Made by a program: the position numbers and the translations under genes
Part shown: positions 37,892 through 47,179 of the stretch, in pieces
Layout of the letters: each line of letters begins with the position of its first letter
Numbering within the stretch: position 1 is the first letter of the stretch
Notes under the pieces: generated by a model
The model's input: only the letters and a program-made list of their open reading frames with translations
What the model was told of the DNA's origin: nothing
Database searches by the model: none
Assembly (NCBI RefSeq): GCF_003626755.1
Contig: NZ_RBCJ01000003.1
Span: 439,859 to 503,858, forward strand
From: Ulvibacterium marinum
GTDB taxonomy: Bacteria; Bacteroidota; Bacteroidia; Flavobacteriales; Flavobacteriaceae
Reading direction: 5' to 3'
Length of the DNA: 64,000 bases

Positions 37892-37959
37892 TATTTGATT
37901 TAGAAAGGAAGATTTGTCATGTAGCCCTAGGTTGGAATAGGTTTTGACCTACGGGTAGT

Positions 37960-38148
37960 ATGTTAGGCATAAAACTATACGCTATATTAAATCGTCTATT
38001 TAGAACATTCAGACGTAGGACTTCCATAGTTTTAATCGCTGTTATGCTAGGCATATCCAATGCAATTATGGAAGAGGATAGAACGCTATATGATACCAGG
38101 AACCATTTGGAAGAGCGCGATATCCCATCCGATGATGATCCTTTTTGA
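37960..38148 (+). CDS. Small single-pass membrane protein of unknown function
   Basis: The frame encodes 62 residues: a basic N-terminal part (LNRLFRTFRRR), one hydrophobic segment (TSIVLIAVMLGISNAIM) and a highly acidic tail ending DIPSDDDPF. The positive-inside pattern is consistent with a short N-in, C-out membrane protein. I do not recognise a family. It lies between mpl and radC on the same strand. A minus-strand frame of similar length overlaps it but shows no protein-like features. Conservation in relatives would decide whether it is real. Confidence 0.5.
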   Translation: MLGIKLYAILNRLFRTFRRRTSIVLIAVMLGISNAIMEEDRTLYDTRNHLEERDIPSDDDPF

Positions 38149-38329
38149 CCTTGCTCCATACCGAATACTACCCCCTATGTGATGAGACTCATGTTGATTC
38201 AAACGTTTAAAAAAGTATGATATGCTTATGCTGGTTCATTGAACATCTTTTTGTTGTCGTAGCGATTTTTTTCGATTGATTTTTCCAGGGATGCCGGGGA
38301 TAAAAACTTTAGTTCATTATCTTTAGCAA

Positions 38330-39028
38330 ATGCAAGAAAAGCCAACTACTTTTTCCATAAAACATTGGGCAGATGACGACAAACCACGGGAAAAACTCTT
38401 GCAAAAGGGTAGGTTGGTGCTTTCCGATGCAGAGCTGATTGCCATACTTATTGGATCCGGTAGCAGAAATGAGAGTGCTGTAGAACTCTCCAAACGTATT
38501 TTGGCATCTGTTGGTAATAACCTGAACGAACTTGGAAAGCTATCCACAAAACAATTAACGAAGTTCAAAGGGATTGGTGAGGCAAAAGCCGTAACCATAG
38601 CTGCAGCCCTGGAAATTGGAAGGAGACGGAGAGGAGAGCAGGGACCGAAGATTTCAAAAATTGGTAGTAGTAGGGATGCTTTTGAATTGCTCCATCCCAC
38701 AATGGGAGAGTTGGAACATGAAGAGTTTTGGATTCTATACCTGAACAATGCGAATAAGGTCTTGCACATGGCCCAATTGAGTAAAGGAGGTATTACAGGT
38801 ACTTTGGTCGATGTGCGTCTGGTGATGAAACAAGCTTTGGAATTGGGTGCCGTGGCCTTAATATTGGCCCACAATCATCCGTCCGGAAACTTAAGGGCCA
38901 GCAAGGCAGATCAAGAGATTACGCAAAAATTGCAATTGGCCGCCGCTGCCCTTGATCTAAAGGTATTGGATCATTTAATTATTGTTCAGAAAGATTATTT
39001 AAGTTTTGCCGATGAAAAATTACTGTGA
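38330..39028 (+). CDS. radC: RadC family JAMM-domain protein
   Basis: The protein has 232 residues. An N-terminal helix-hairpin-helix-like part contains LIGSGSRNESAVELSKR and KFKGIGEAKAVTIAAALE, followed by the JAMM metalloprotease-like domain with HNHPSGN and the downstream Asp (SKADQEIT). RadC was linked to DNA repair in older work, but its biochemical function is still unclear. It stands alone between a small membrane protein gene and the DUF7033 gene. Confidence 0.94.
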   Translation: MQEKPTTFSIKHWADDDKPREKLLQKGRLVLSDAELIAILIGSGSRNESAVELSKRILASVGNNLNELGKLSTKQLTKFKGIGEAKAVTIAAALEIGRRRRGEQGPKISKIGSSRDAFELLHPTMGELEHEEFWILYLNNANKVLHMAQLSKGGITGTLVDVRLVMKQALELGAVALILAHNHPSGNLRASKADQEITQKLQLAAAALDLKVLDHLIIVQKDYLSFADEKLL

Positions 39029-39051
39029 GGATCGTTACATTATGGGTTTCT

Positions 39052-39059
39052 TAGGTTTG
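39052..39059 (+). promoter_or_regulatory. Possible -7 element before the DUF7033 gene
   Basis: TAGGTTTG matches TAnnTTTG, 80 bases before the ATG at 39140. No TTG is found at -33, so this may be a chance match. Confidence 0.25.
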
Positions 39060-39139
39060 GGACTCCCAATTTAAATGGGAATAATGGGATGAAACAAAAG
39101 TAGAGACCTACGGCTTTCCATAAAGAAATTTTAAAGAGT

Positions 39140-40435
39140 ATGTTACTTATCTACACGCATAAAATCACTCCGCGCTTCAGCTATATTATGAAGCATATTT
39201 TTACGCGTATTTTGGGAATTGAAGTTTTGTTCACAACGAAGGTAGAAGACTTTATCAAACATACCGGACCAAAGATTACCTATACCAAACAGGCTCTACA
39301 AAATGAATTTTTTGTTAGGAACAATGATCTGTTGTTTGAGCAGGGCATCAACGATTTTGAGATTACCGTAGGGGATTGGGACGGTATTCCCTGTTTTTTT
39401 TCTACCGGGGAGCGCAGTAATATTCCCTACGATATTTTTTCTGCCAGTTTCTACCTTCTTAGTCGTTATGAGGAATATCTTCCCCACGTTAAGGACATTC
39501 ATGGACGGTTCTCACCTAAGGACAGTATTGCCTATAACAATAATTTTTTAAAACAACCAGTAGTAGATTTATGGGCCTTTAAATTATTGGAAAGTCTTTT
39601 AGAACGGTTTCCGGATATCAAAACTAAGCAACGGTCGTACACACAGACCTCGATTTTGGACATAACTACCTCGCATTGCTTTGCACATAGAGGATTTGTA
39701 CGAAGTTTGGCTGGATTTTTCCTAGACCTGGGACAGTTCAAGTTAAAAAGGGTCTTTCAGCGTATTACGGTTTGGTTCAAACCTTCAAAAGACCCCTATA
39801 ACAATTTTGGATTTTTGGTTGAAATGCACAAAAAATATAACATAAATAGTATGTTCTTTTTTCAATTTGCTTCCTATTCCACCTATGATAAAAATGTATC
39901 CCCAAACAATAATAGGTTCCGATCTTTAATAAAATCCATTGCGGACTATAGCAAAGTTTCGTTGGCTGCTTCCTATAGCTCTTTTAATGAAACCGAGGTA
40001 TTGAAAACAGAAAAAAAACGTTTGGAAGATGTTATAAACAGACCTGTAAATTGTACCCGGATGCGCTACAATAGGGTGGACGTTCCCAACACGTATAGGA
40101 ATTTGGTAGAGGCCGAATTTACGGACGACTATACTATGGGCTACACCCATGAGATAGGTTTTAGAGCGGGAACCTGCTCTCCCTTTTATTTTTATGATAT
40201 AAACCTAGAAATACAACAACCGGTAAGACTCCATCCTTTCGCCGTGCATGATTATGCTTTTGTAAACTACAAGAACAAGACTGAAATATTGGAAAAAATA
40301 GAAATGATGTATTGCTTGGTAAAAAAAGTGAGAGGGCATTTTATTACGGTGTTTTCCAATGAGCTCCTAGGGGAGGACCATAACGTGGATTGGAAACGCT
40401 TATATGGCGATACATTAAAAAAATATCATGTTTAG
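39140..40435 (+). CDS. DUF7033 polysaccharide deacetylase-like protein
   Basis: The protein has 431 residues. The first 130 residues resemble the DUF7033 domain found at the N-terminus of flavobacterial deacetylase-like proteins (LLIYTHKITPRFSYIMKHIF). The rest follows the NodB-type layout, including DILDITTSHCFAHRGF-like start (SILDITTSHCFAHRGF) where an Asp-Asp pair is usual, and the closing EIGFRAGTCSPF and VRLHPFAVHDYAF, the usual R-A-G-x-x-P and H-P sites. The first metal-binding Asp-Asp motif is changed to SHC, so catalysis is doubtful. It overlaps the start of yjjG by eight bases, a coupling I believe is common in flavobacteria. Cytoplasmic, no signal peptide. Confidence 0.75.
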   Translation: MLLIYTHKITPRFSYIMKHIFTRILGIEVLFTTKVEDFIKHTGPKITYTKQALQNEFFVRNNDLLFEQGINDFEITVGDWDGIPCFFSTGERSNIPYDIFSASFYLLSRYEEYLPHVKDIHGRFSPKDSIAYNNNFLKQPVVDLWAFKLLESLLERFPDIKTKQRSYTQTSILDITTSHCFAHRGFVRSLAGFFLDLGQFKLKRVFQRITVWFKPSKDPYNNFGFLVEMHKKYNINSMFFFQFASYSTYDKNVSPNNNRFRSLIKSIADYSKVSLAASYSSFNETEVLKTEKKRLEDVINRPVNCTRMRYNRVDVPNTYRNLVEAEFTDDYTMGYTHEIGFRAGTCSPFYFYDINLEIQQPVRLHPFAVHDYAFVNYKNKTEILEKIEMMYCLVKKVRGHFITVFSNELLGEDHNVDWKRLYGDTLKKYHV

Positions 40436-41117
40436 GGATATTGTAACCGACGTTTTTTTCGACTTGGATCATACCCTTTGGGATTTCGAAAAAAATTCTG
40501 AGTTGACCTTTCAAAAAATCCTGGCAGAAAACAATGTTGGGGTGGAACTCCCGGATTTTTTGGAAATCTATATACCTACTAATTTGGCGTTTTGGAAATT
40601 ATACAGGGAAGAACGAATAACCAAATCAGAGCTGCGCTATCAACGATTGAAAACTGTTTTTGATACGCTTAAATATCCCATATCCGATGAAACTATAAAC
40701 CTACTTTCTGAGGAGTACATTGCGCATTTGTCCAATTATAATCATCTTTTTCCAAATACCACTGAGGTTTTGGAATACCTAAAACCGAAGTATAACCTTC
40801 ATATTATCACCAACGGTTTTCAGGAAATACAGGAAAAAAAGTTGAGAAATGCCCATATATGCGATTACTTTGCCCATATTATTAATTCTGAAATGGCAGG
40901 GGTAAAGAAACCAAATCCCATAATTTTTCAATTAGCTCTTCAAAAGGCAAATGTATCGCCCCAAAAAGCGCTTATGATAGGCGATAGTCTAGAGGCGGAT
41001 ATCCTTGGAGCCAAGGCCGTGGGGCTTCATACTTTGCACTTTAACGTCCATAATGAACCACAGCACGAATTTTGCGAAATGATTAATGATTTACGTGAAA
41101 TAAAATCCTTTTTATAG
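40428..41117 (+). CDS. yjjG: YjjG-type pyrimidine nucleotidase, HAD superfamily
   Basis: The protein has 229 residues. HAD motifs are clear: FFDLDHTLWDFE (Asp13, Asp15 as nucleophile and acid), HIITNGFQEIQ (Thr/Asn motif II), the Lys of VKKPNPIIF (motif III) and MIGDSLEADILGAK (motif IV). Family members dephosphorylate nucleoside monophosphates, including damaged or noncanonical pyrimidines. Its start overlaps the stop of the DUF7033 gene, so the two are translationally coupled. Confidence 0.9.
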   Translation: MFRDIVTDVFFDLDHTLWDFEKNSELTFQKILAENNVGVELPDFLEIYIPTNLAFWKLYREERITKSELRYQRLKTVFDTLKYPISDETINLLSEEYIAHLSNYNHLFPNTTEVLEYLKPKYNLHIITNGFQEIQEKKLRNAHICDYFAHIINSEMAGVKKPNPIIFQLALQKANVSPQKALMIGDSLEADILGAKAVGLHTLHFNVHNEPQHEFCEMINDLREIKSFL

Positions 41118-41168
41118 AGTTATATAGGGTGATACGCCTTGTATTTAAAGGCTTAGTTTTTGGCATAA

Positions 41169-41717
41169 ATGGGAAAATTACGCACATACGCTTTATTAGG
41201 GCTGCTATCGGCTCTAATCTTCTCATCATGTATGGAGACACAAGATTTTGACCAATATGATGATTTGGACATTATTCCTACCTATGAAGCCAGCATCGTT
41301 TACCTAGAAACTCCGGAAAGTGTGATCAATGCTGCCGGCGGCGCTAACTTTTATTCCCAGGACTTTAATTTTGATGCCTTTGCCGAGGATATTTTCTCGG
41401 AAAGAGTATTAGATGGTGTACTTACCTATGACGTGGAAAATACCACAAGCAAAAGACTGGACCTGACCATTGAATTTTTGGATGTGGACGGCAATGTACT
41501 TGATGTGGAATCCTTTTCCATGGACCCCGCCCCTACAGCCGTTTTACGTAGAGAGATAGCCTATGGCAACGCAGGTCGAAGCATGGACATTATTAGAAAC
41601 ACTTCCGGTATACGATTGAGTGGAACAAATTTGGGGGATTCTACTAGTACCTCCACGCTTCCGGACCCCATGGTTACCTTAAAGTCCAGTGGAAAATTTA
41701 GGGTTCGCATAAAATGA
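41169..41717 (+). CDS. Lipoprotein of unknown function upstream of a DUF5723 protein
   Basis: The protein has 182 residues. The signal peptide ends in the lipobox IFSSC (Cys21), so it is lipid-anchored, probably facing the periplasm or outer membrane. The mature part is beta-rich with repeated Asp and Thr (SERVLDGVLTYDVENTTSKR) and no domain I recognise. Its stop overlaps the start of the DUF5723 gene in an ATGA arrangement, so the two are almost certainly made together. I infer that the lipoprotein is the partner of that predicted barrel protein. Confidence 0.8.
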   Translation: MGKLRTYALLGLLSALIFSSCMETQDFDQYDDLDIIPTYEASIVYLETPESVINAAGGANFYSQDFNFDAFAEDIFSERVLDGVLTYDVENTTSKRLDLTIEFLDVDGNVLDVESFSMDPAPTAVLRREIAYGNAGRSMDIIRNTSGIRLSGTNLGDSTSTSTLPDPMVTLKSSGKFRVRIK

Positions 41718-43147
41718 AAATTCGACACCTATTTTTTTCAACCATTTTTTGGGTTTGCTGCTATGCGTATACCCAAAACAAACAGCTTCTATATGACTTT
41801 ACCGATGTTCCCCAATCCTTAATGGTTAATCCTGGGGTTAAAACCGACTTTCAATGGTATGCTGGTATTCCAGCATTGTCAGGAATATCGTTGCACGGGG
41901 GATCAAGCGGGATTACAGTGAATGACATTTTTGCGGATGATGGATTGGATATTAACGATAAGGTGAGGGATAGGGCAATTAATGGTATGAACATTAGGGA
42001 TGAACTCAGTGGAACCTATCAGCTAGAACTTTTAAGTGGAGGATTCAGGGGAAGAAATCCAGATTATTTTTATTCATTCGGAATTTATAATGAAGGAGAC
42101 GCGATTGGTTATTGGTTTAAGGACTATGCCATTCTCGCCTTTGAAGGAAATGCCGATCGTTTAAATCAAGAGTTTGATTTGAGCCACTTAAAAACTCGAG
42201 GCGAAATGGTAAATGTATTCCATTTTGGCATCAATAAAAGAGTGGATAATCGACTTGTTGTTGGGGCTAGGGGAAAAATATATTCCAGTATTTTTGATTT
42301 TAACTCAACCAGGAACAAGGGTTTTTTTGTGACCAGGGAAGGCCAAAACAATCTTTTGGCCAGTACCCTTGATGCAGATATGAAGTTGCGGACATCTGGT
42401 ATCTCTGAATTGGAAGATGCCGAGGATAATGGAAACCTGGCTAGTACTATTATGAAACGTGGTTTCTTTGGTGGAAACCTTGGATTGGGTTTGGATCTAG
42501 GATTTTCCTATAATCTTAACGAGCAGACTGTAATTACAGGAAGTCTTTTGGACTTGGGATTCATCTACCATGCCAATGATGTGCAGACCTATACATTGAA
42601 TGGTACGGCGACCATAGAAGGAGTTGAGGTAATACTTCCCGACGCTCTTTCCGATCCCGATGCGGATTTTTGGCAGGATTTGGTCGATGAAGTAGAAGCT
42701 TTGGTGCCTTTTGAGGATGACACAAAGGGGTACATCACCTTTAGGCCAACCAAATTATATGCCTCTATTCGTCGTGATTTTGGGGAACAGCTGGAATCCA
42801 GGGAAATTTGTGATTGCAATACAGTGGTTGCTAGAGGTAACGGGATGCGTTACAGATATGCCAATAGTTTTGGCGGGCAGCTCTATATGATCAATAGGCC
42901 CCGTGGACCACAAACCGCGCTAACTGCTTTTTATTTAAGACGTTTCGGAAACATTTTGACCGCCAAAACCACATATACCGTAGATAAGTTCTCTTATTCC
43001 AATATCGGTCTTGGGGTAAGTATACAAGCGGGCCCTGTAAATTTATATCTGATGGCCGATAATCTTTTGGCCTACAGAAATGTGGCGGACACCCATTACG
43101 CTTCTTTCCAATTAGGATTAAATATCATATCTTGGGGCAAAAATTAA
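41714..43147 (+). CDS. DUF5723 family predicted outer membrane barrel protein
   Basis: The protein has 477 residues. A signal peptide ends near AYTQ, followed by the family start LLYDFTDVPQSLMVNPG and a long alternating beta pattern ending in a strand (YASFQLGLNIISWG), consistent with an outer membrane barrel. The sequence resembles PorV/FadL-type flavobacterial proteins only in general shape. A cysteine pair (ICDCN) sits in a loop near residue 360. Start and stop overlap those of the lipoprotein upstream by four bases. Function unknown. Confidence 0.82.
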   Translation: MKIRHLFFSTIFWVCCYAYTQNKQLLYDFTDVPQSLMVNPGVKTDFQWYAGIPALSGISLHGGSSGITVNDIFADDGLDINDKVRDRAINGMNIRDELSGTYQLELLSGGFRGRNPDYFYSFGIYNEGDAIGYWFKDYAILAFEGNADRLNQEFDLSHLKTRGEMVNVFHFGINKRVDNRLVVGARGKIYSSIFDFNSTRNKGFFVTREGQNNLLASTLDADMKLRTSGISELEDAEDNGNLASTIMKRGFFGGNLGLGLDLGFSYNLNEQTVITGSLLDLGFIYHANDVQTYTLNGTATIEGVEVILPDALSDPDADFWQDLVDEVEALVPFEDDTKGYITFRPTKLYASIRRDFGEQLESREICDCNTVVARGNGMRYRYANSFGGQLYMINRPRGPQTALTAFYLRRFGNILTAKTTYTVDKFSYSNIGLGVSIQAGPVNLYLMADNLLAYRNVADTHYASFQLGLNIISWGKN

Positions 43148-43237
43148 TGGGATTGTGAGGTGGGCCTCAACTTCAAGAATACCTCTTTGGCACGTTTTTT
43201 TCATTCCACAATACCATAAACCTCAAAAGGATTACTC

Positions 43238-44203
43238 GTGAAACGATTACTATTGACCCTCTTGCTCGTATCGAGCTATTTAGGTATGACGCAAACAGAT
43301 TTAAACGATTATAAATATATCATCATCCCCAAAAAGTTCGATGCCTTCAAAAGGGTGAACCAATACCAGACCAGTACATTCATAAAGCATTTGTTCATCA
43401 AAAATGGTTTTGAGGCCGTTTATGAAGACGAAATGCCCATTGAACTACAGGAAGATAGATGCTTGGGTCTTTTGGTAGGGCTTCAGGACGATTCTTCCAT
43501 GTTTAGTACGAAGGTTGCCCTTGCACTAAAGGATTGTAGATCCCAAGAGGTGTTTACTACCATTCAAGGTAAAAGTAGATTGAAAGAATACACTGCTTCG
43601 TACAATGAAGCTATAAAGGGCGCTTTTACTTCCTTAGATAATTTGGATTACCGGTACAGTGGTGCATCCACTAAATCGGAACCCGTTACGGTAAGTTTTA
43701 AGAACGATGTAAAAATACTGGAAGAAAACACGAAAACCACTTCTGAATTGAATGCAAACCAAGACCCTATGGTACAACAAAAGGCTACCTTAGAAGAGCA
43801 AAGCTATAAGGATTTAAGACCGGTTGAATCCAATATTACAAAGAAGATTGAAAGTGGACAGGAAACAATCCAACAAGTAGCCACCAAAGAAGAACAGAGC
43901 TATGAAAGTAGACAACCCGTATCATCCAACATATCAAAAGCGGATATGAATTCTACAAAAAGGACTTCTGACATAAACGAAGCTAAGGATATCTGGTATG
44001 CCCAAGAATTGACCAATGGATACCAATTGGTGGATAGCACGCCTAAAATACGAATGAAACTTTTCGAAAGTTCGGTTCAGGGTGTTTATCATGCTAAGAT
44101 GGACAACAAAAATGGGATGGTCTATACAAAGAATGGGAAATGGTTCTTTGAGTACTACCAAGGAGGAAATCTCATGACCAAGGAATTGAACATCAAATTT
44201 TGA
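43238..44203 (+). CDS. Secreted protein of unknown function with internal repeat
   Basis: The protein has 321 residues and starts at a GTG. A signal peptide ends near LGMTQ. The N-terminal third (TDLNDYKYIIIPKKFDAFKR onward) resembles short flavobacterial proteins of unknown role found near barrel proteins. The middle is low-complexity and polar, with two copies of a motif around EEQSYKDLRPVESNITKK and EEQSYESRQPVSSNISKA (about residues 185-238). The C-terminal part is beta-rich (GMVYTKNGKWFFEYYQGG). It follows the DUF5723 gene by 90 bases. I do not recognise a named family. Confidence 0.65.
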   Translation: MKRLLLTLLLVSSYLGMTQTDLNDYKYIIIPKKFDAFKRVNQYQTSTFIKHLFIKNGFEAVYEDEMPIELQEDRCLGLLVGLQDDSSMFSTKVALALKDCRSQEVFTTIQGKSRLKEYTASYNEAIKGAFTSLDNLDYRYSGASTKSEPVTVSFKNDVKILEENTKTTSELNANQDPMVQQKATLEEQSYKDLRPVESNITKKIESGQETIQQVATKEEQSYESRQPVSSNISKADMNSTKRTSDINEAKDIWYAQELTNGYQLVDSTPKIRMKLFESSVQGVYHAKMDNKNGMVYTKNGKWFFEYYQGGNLMTKELNIKF

Positions 44204-44252
44204 AAGAGATTTATTAGGGTTTAATACATTGATGCCAGATTTCTTTTTTAGC

Positions 44253-44297
44253 CAACAACCAACAACCAACAACCAACAACTATCAACTATCAACTAT
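44253..44297. repeat. Heptamer tandem repeat at the end of rarA
   Basis: Four exact copies of CAACAAC (44253-44280) are followed by two copies of TATCAAC and a partial third (44281-44298), all with seven-base spacing. The rarA stop codon (44290-44292, minus strand) lies inside the array, so the last residues of RarA are encoded by it and the rest is 3' untranslated. Confidence 0.85.
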
Positions 44298-45567
44298 CGT
44301 ATTTATCCTTCCATCGGTTTTTTAAAAATTCCTTAATGCCCCTCTCACGTTGGTTGTTACCCGGCTTATAAAATGTGGTGCCTGAAAGCTGGTCAGGCAA
44401 AAATTCCAAGGAAACAAAATTGTTTTCATAGTCGTGAGCATACTTATATTCCTCGCCATAACCCAAATCCTTCATCAATTTGGTAGGAGCGTTGCGTAAG
44501 GCCAGCGGTACAGAAAGATCACCTGTCTGCTTTACAGCCTGCTGCGCTTTTCCAACTGCTGCATAGCTCGCATTACTTTTAGGGGATGTTGCTAGGTAAA
44601 TAGCACATTGACTTAAGATGATTCGCGCTTCAGGATAGCCAATAGTGGTCACGGCCTGAAATGTGGAATTGGCAATGACGAGTGCTGTCGGATTGGCAAG
44701 GCCAATATCCTCGGAGGCCGAAATGAGCATACGTCGGGCGATGAATTTTACATCCTCACCACCCTCGATCATTCGAGCTAACCAATAGACCGTCCCGTTA
44801 GGGTCACTTCCTCGAATCGATTTAATAAAAGCCGAAATAATGTCATAATGCTGTTCCCCCGTTTTATCATATAAGACCGTGTTTTTTTGAACTTTGCCCA
44901 TTACAAGGGCATCGGTTATTGTTAAACTATCAGTTTCTTCGGAATGTACTACAAGTTCAAAAATGTTGAGAAGTTTGCGGCCATCTCCACCGGACAGGCG
45001 CAAAAGAGCTTCTGTTTCCTCTAATTTTATTTTTTTGCTCCTCAGGAGTTCGTCCTGTTCCATTGCCCTATGTAGAAGTGCTTCCAGATCTTCTTTTCCA
45101 AAAGGGTTTAGGACATAAACCTGGCAACGCGACAATAAGGCTGGAATTACCTCAAAACTGGGATTTTCGGTTGTTGCACCTATAAGCGTCACCCAACCTT
45201 TCTCTACGGCCGCCAAAAGGGAATCTTGTTGGGATTTGCTAAAACGGTGGATTTCGTCAATGAAGAGAATGGGATTCTTGGAAGTAAAGAGTCCACCGCT
45301 TTGTTTGGCCTTATCGATAACTTCCCGTATATCCTTTACACCACTGTTAATGGCACTTAGGGTATAAAACGGCCGTTGACTTTCGTTGGCGATGATGTTT
45401 GCCAAGGTCGTTTTGCCAGTCCCTGGAGGCCCCCAAAAAATTAAGGAGGGTATGATTCCTTTTTTTATCTGTAGGGTAAGCGAACCATTTTCACCTACCA
45501 AGTGGTTTTGACTTATGTATTCATCCAAACTTTTAGGTCGTACCCGTTCTGCCAATGGTGCGTTCAT
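44290..45567 (-). CDS. rarA: Replication-associated recombination protein A
   Basis: The protein has 425 residues from the ATG at 45567 ([20 protein letters not shown]), the usual RarA/MgsA opening. The AAA+ module has Walker [10 protein letters not shown] and Walker [17 protein letters not shown], and the C-terminal domain has the RarA-specific SARRMLI-like and YAHDYENNF elements. RarA acts at stalled replication forks. The coding end runs into a heptamer repeat array. The upstream frame from 45600 lacks support. Confidence 0.94.
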   Translation of the reverse strand: MNAPLAERVRPKSLDEYISQNHLVGENGSLTLQIKKGIIPSLIFWGPPGTGKTTLANIIANESQRPFYTLSAINSGVKDIREVIDKAKQSGGLFTSKNPILFIDEIHRFSKSQQDSLLAAVEKGWVTLIGATTENPSFEVIPALLSRCQVYVLNPFGKEDLEALLHRAMEQDELLRSKKIKLEETEALLRLSGGDGRKLLNIFELVVHSEETDSLTITDALVMGKVQKNTVLYDKTGEQHYDIISAFIKSIRGSDPNGTVYWLARMIEGGEDVKFIARRMLISASEDIGLANPTALVIANSTFQAVTTIGYPEARIILSQCAIYLATSPKSNASYAAVGKAQQAVKQTGDLSVPLALRNAPTKLMKDLGYGEEYKYAHDYENNFVSLEFLPDQLSGTTFYKPGNNQRERGIKEFLKNRWKDKYDS

Positions 45568-45658
45568 ACCATAAAAATAGAACAAAATTCCAGATGACAA
45601 TCTTTCAGCTTTTAGGGGTATGGCCGACTTATTGAGTTAAATGAGCTAATTTTATAGT

Positions 45659-46402
45659 ATGTCTGAACAACAGTATTTTAAGTTTTCCAATCAGGTGGTC
45701 GTAGTACCCCTTTTGGCTATATTGTCTATTTGGACCATCTTTTTGATGGAATTACGTTTTCATATTAACCTTAACGAATATGGGGTCTATCCAAGAACGT
45801 TTTCCGGTTTAAAGGGCATTTTCCTTAGCCCTTTCATTCACGGTTCAGTAGAGCATCTTTACAATAACACAATACCTTTGGCGGTGCTTACGGCATCACT
45901 TTTCTTTTTTTATCGTAAGATAGCCTTAAGGGTTTTGTTTTGGGGTATATTTTTATCAGGTTTGTTAACATGGACAATAGGCAGGCCTTCTTTTCATATC
46001 GGGGCTAGTGGCGTTATTTATGTCTTGGCTAGTTTTATTTTTTTTAAGGGTATTTTTTCCAAGTACTACCGCTTGGTTGCGCTTTCACTTATTGTGGTAT
46101 TTATCTATGGCAGTCTGTTATGGTATATTTTTCCGGTAAAGGACGGAATTTCCTGGGAAGGACATTTGGGGGGGTTCATAACCGGACTTTTATTGGCTTT
46201 TTTTGTAAAAGCGGAAATACCATTACCCAAAAAATTTGATTGGGAAAAGGAAGATTACAATGAGGAGGAGGATGAGTTTTTGCAACAGTTTGATGAAAAT
46301 GGAAATTTTGTCGAGAAAAAAGAATCTCGGGATGATCAAAACGAGACTATCCGGATTACTTATCACTTAAAAAAGGAACTCAAGGACAAAGGCAGTGAAT
46401 AG
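45659..46402 (+). CDS. Rhomboid family intramembrane serine protease
   Basis: The protein has 247 residues with six predicted helices. The catalytic serine is in HIGASGVIY (Ser117) and the catalytic histidine in WEGHLGG (His169); the usual oxyanion residues HGSVEHLYNN (His61 to Asn70) are present. Rhomboids cut within membrane helices of other proteins. A polar, charged C-terminal tail of about 65 residues faces the cytoplasm. It is convergent with rlmB and divergent from rarA. The substrate is unknown. Confidence 0.9.
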   Translation: MSEQQYFKFSNQVVVVPLLAILSIWTIFLMELRFHINLNEYGVYPRTFSGLKGIFLSPFIHGSVEHLYNNTIPLAVLTASLFFFYRKIALRVLFWGIFLSGLLTWTIGRPSFHIGASGVIYVLASFIFFKGIFSKYYRLVALSLIVVFIYGSLLWYIFPVKDGISWEGHLGGFITGLLLAFFVKAEIPLPKKFDWEKEDYNEEEDEFLQQFDENGNFVEKKESRDDQNETIRITYHLKKELKDKGSE

Positions 46403-46438
46403 AATCAGTATAAAAGGTACAAGGCTACTTAACCCTTT

Positions 46439-47179
46439 TTAGGACAAACTTCTTTGACGTAGAACTTCATATAAAAAAACCCCGCAGGCAACAGAGACAT
46501 TTAAGGATCCTATTTCTCCCAACATGGGTAATTTAGCCTTTTCATCTACGGACTTAAGTGTTGAAGGGGAAATCCCCATCCCTTCTGATCCCATTACAAT
46601 AGAGCAGGGCCCTTTGAATGAAACATCATAAATGGAGTTTTCGGTTTTTTCCGTAGCGGCCACAACTTTTACACCCGAAGCCTGTAAATAAAAGATGGCA
46701 TCCTTAATATGATTTACTTTGGTCATAGGGACTTTAAAGGCTGCTCCGGCCGAGGTTTTAATGGTATCCGAGGTAACCGGGGCGGCTCCTTTCCTTGGAA
46801 CTATAATGCCGTCTACCCCTGTACATTCCGCAGTTCGTATGATTGCTCCAAAATTTCTGACATCCGAAATTTGGTCCAGTAAAAGAAAGAGAGGCTGCTT
46901 TTTGGAATTAAGTGTCCCTTCTATAAGTTCTTCCAATTCGAAAAAAGAAATGGGAGATATATGCGCTATTACGCCCTGGTGGTTTCCTTTTGTAAGTCGG
47001 TTTAGTTTTTCTACGGGAACGTAAGCCGTATTTATTCCCTTTTTTCGGATTAGGGTTTCCAATTCCCGATACGAGTCCCCTTTTAATCCTTTTTGCAAAA
47101 AGACCTTGTCAATGGTCTCATCTGTATGTATAGCTTCGATAACGGCCCGTATTCCATAAATCTTTTCGGTTTTTTGCAT
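46439..47179 (-). CDS. rlmB: 23S rRNA (guanosine-2'-O-)-methyltransferase
   Basis: The protein has 246 residues. The N-terminal RNA-binding domain (EKIYGIRAVIEAI) is followed by the SpoU methyltransferase knot with motif 1 NFGAIIRTAE, motif 2 IVMGSEGMGIS and motif 3 LNVSVACGVFLYE. TrmH/RlmB-type enzymes methylate the ribose of Gm2251 in 23S rRNA; other SpoU targets cannot be excluded by sequence alone. The start ATG at 47179 gives the usual short N-terminus. Confidence 0.88.
   Translation of the reverse strand: MQKTEKIYGIRAVIEAIHTDETIDKVFLQKGLKGDSYRELETLIRKKGINTAYVPVEKLNRLTKGNHQGVIAHISPISFFELEELIEGTLNSKKQPLFLLLDQISDVRNFGAIIRTAECTGVDGIIVPRKGAAPVTSDTIKTSAGAAFKVPMTKVNHIKDAIFYLQASGVKVVAATEKTENSIYDVSFKGPCSIVMGSEGMGISPSTLKSVDEKAKLPMLGEIGSLNVSVACGVFLYEVLRQRSLS

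Noticed and set aside
37917-38159. An 80-residue minus-strand frame over the small membrane protein gene
   Set aside because: It has no membrane or domain pattern and no plausible promoter; the plus-strand frame fits better.
44253-44297. Possible CRISPR array
   Set aside because: The units are only seven bases, with no spacers between them; this is a microsatellite-type tandem repeat.
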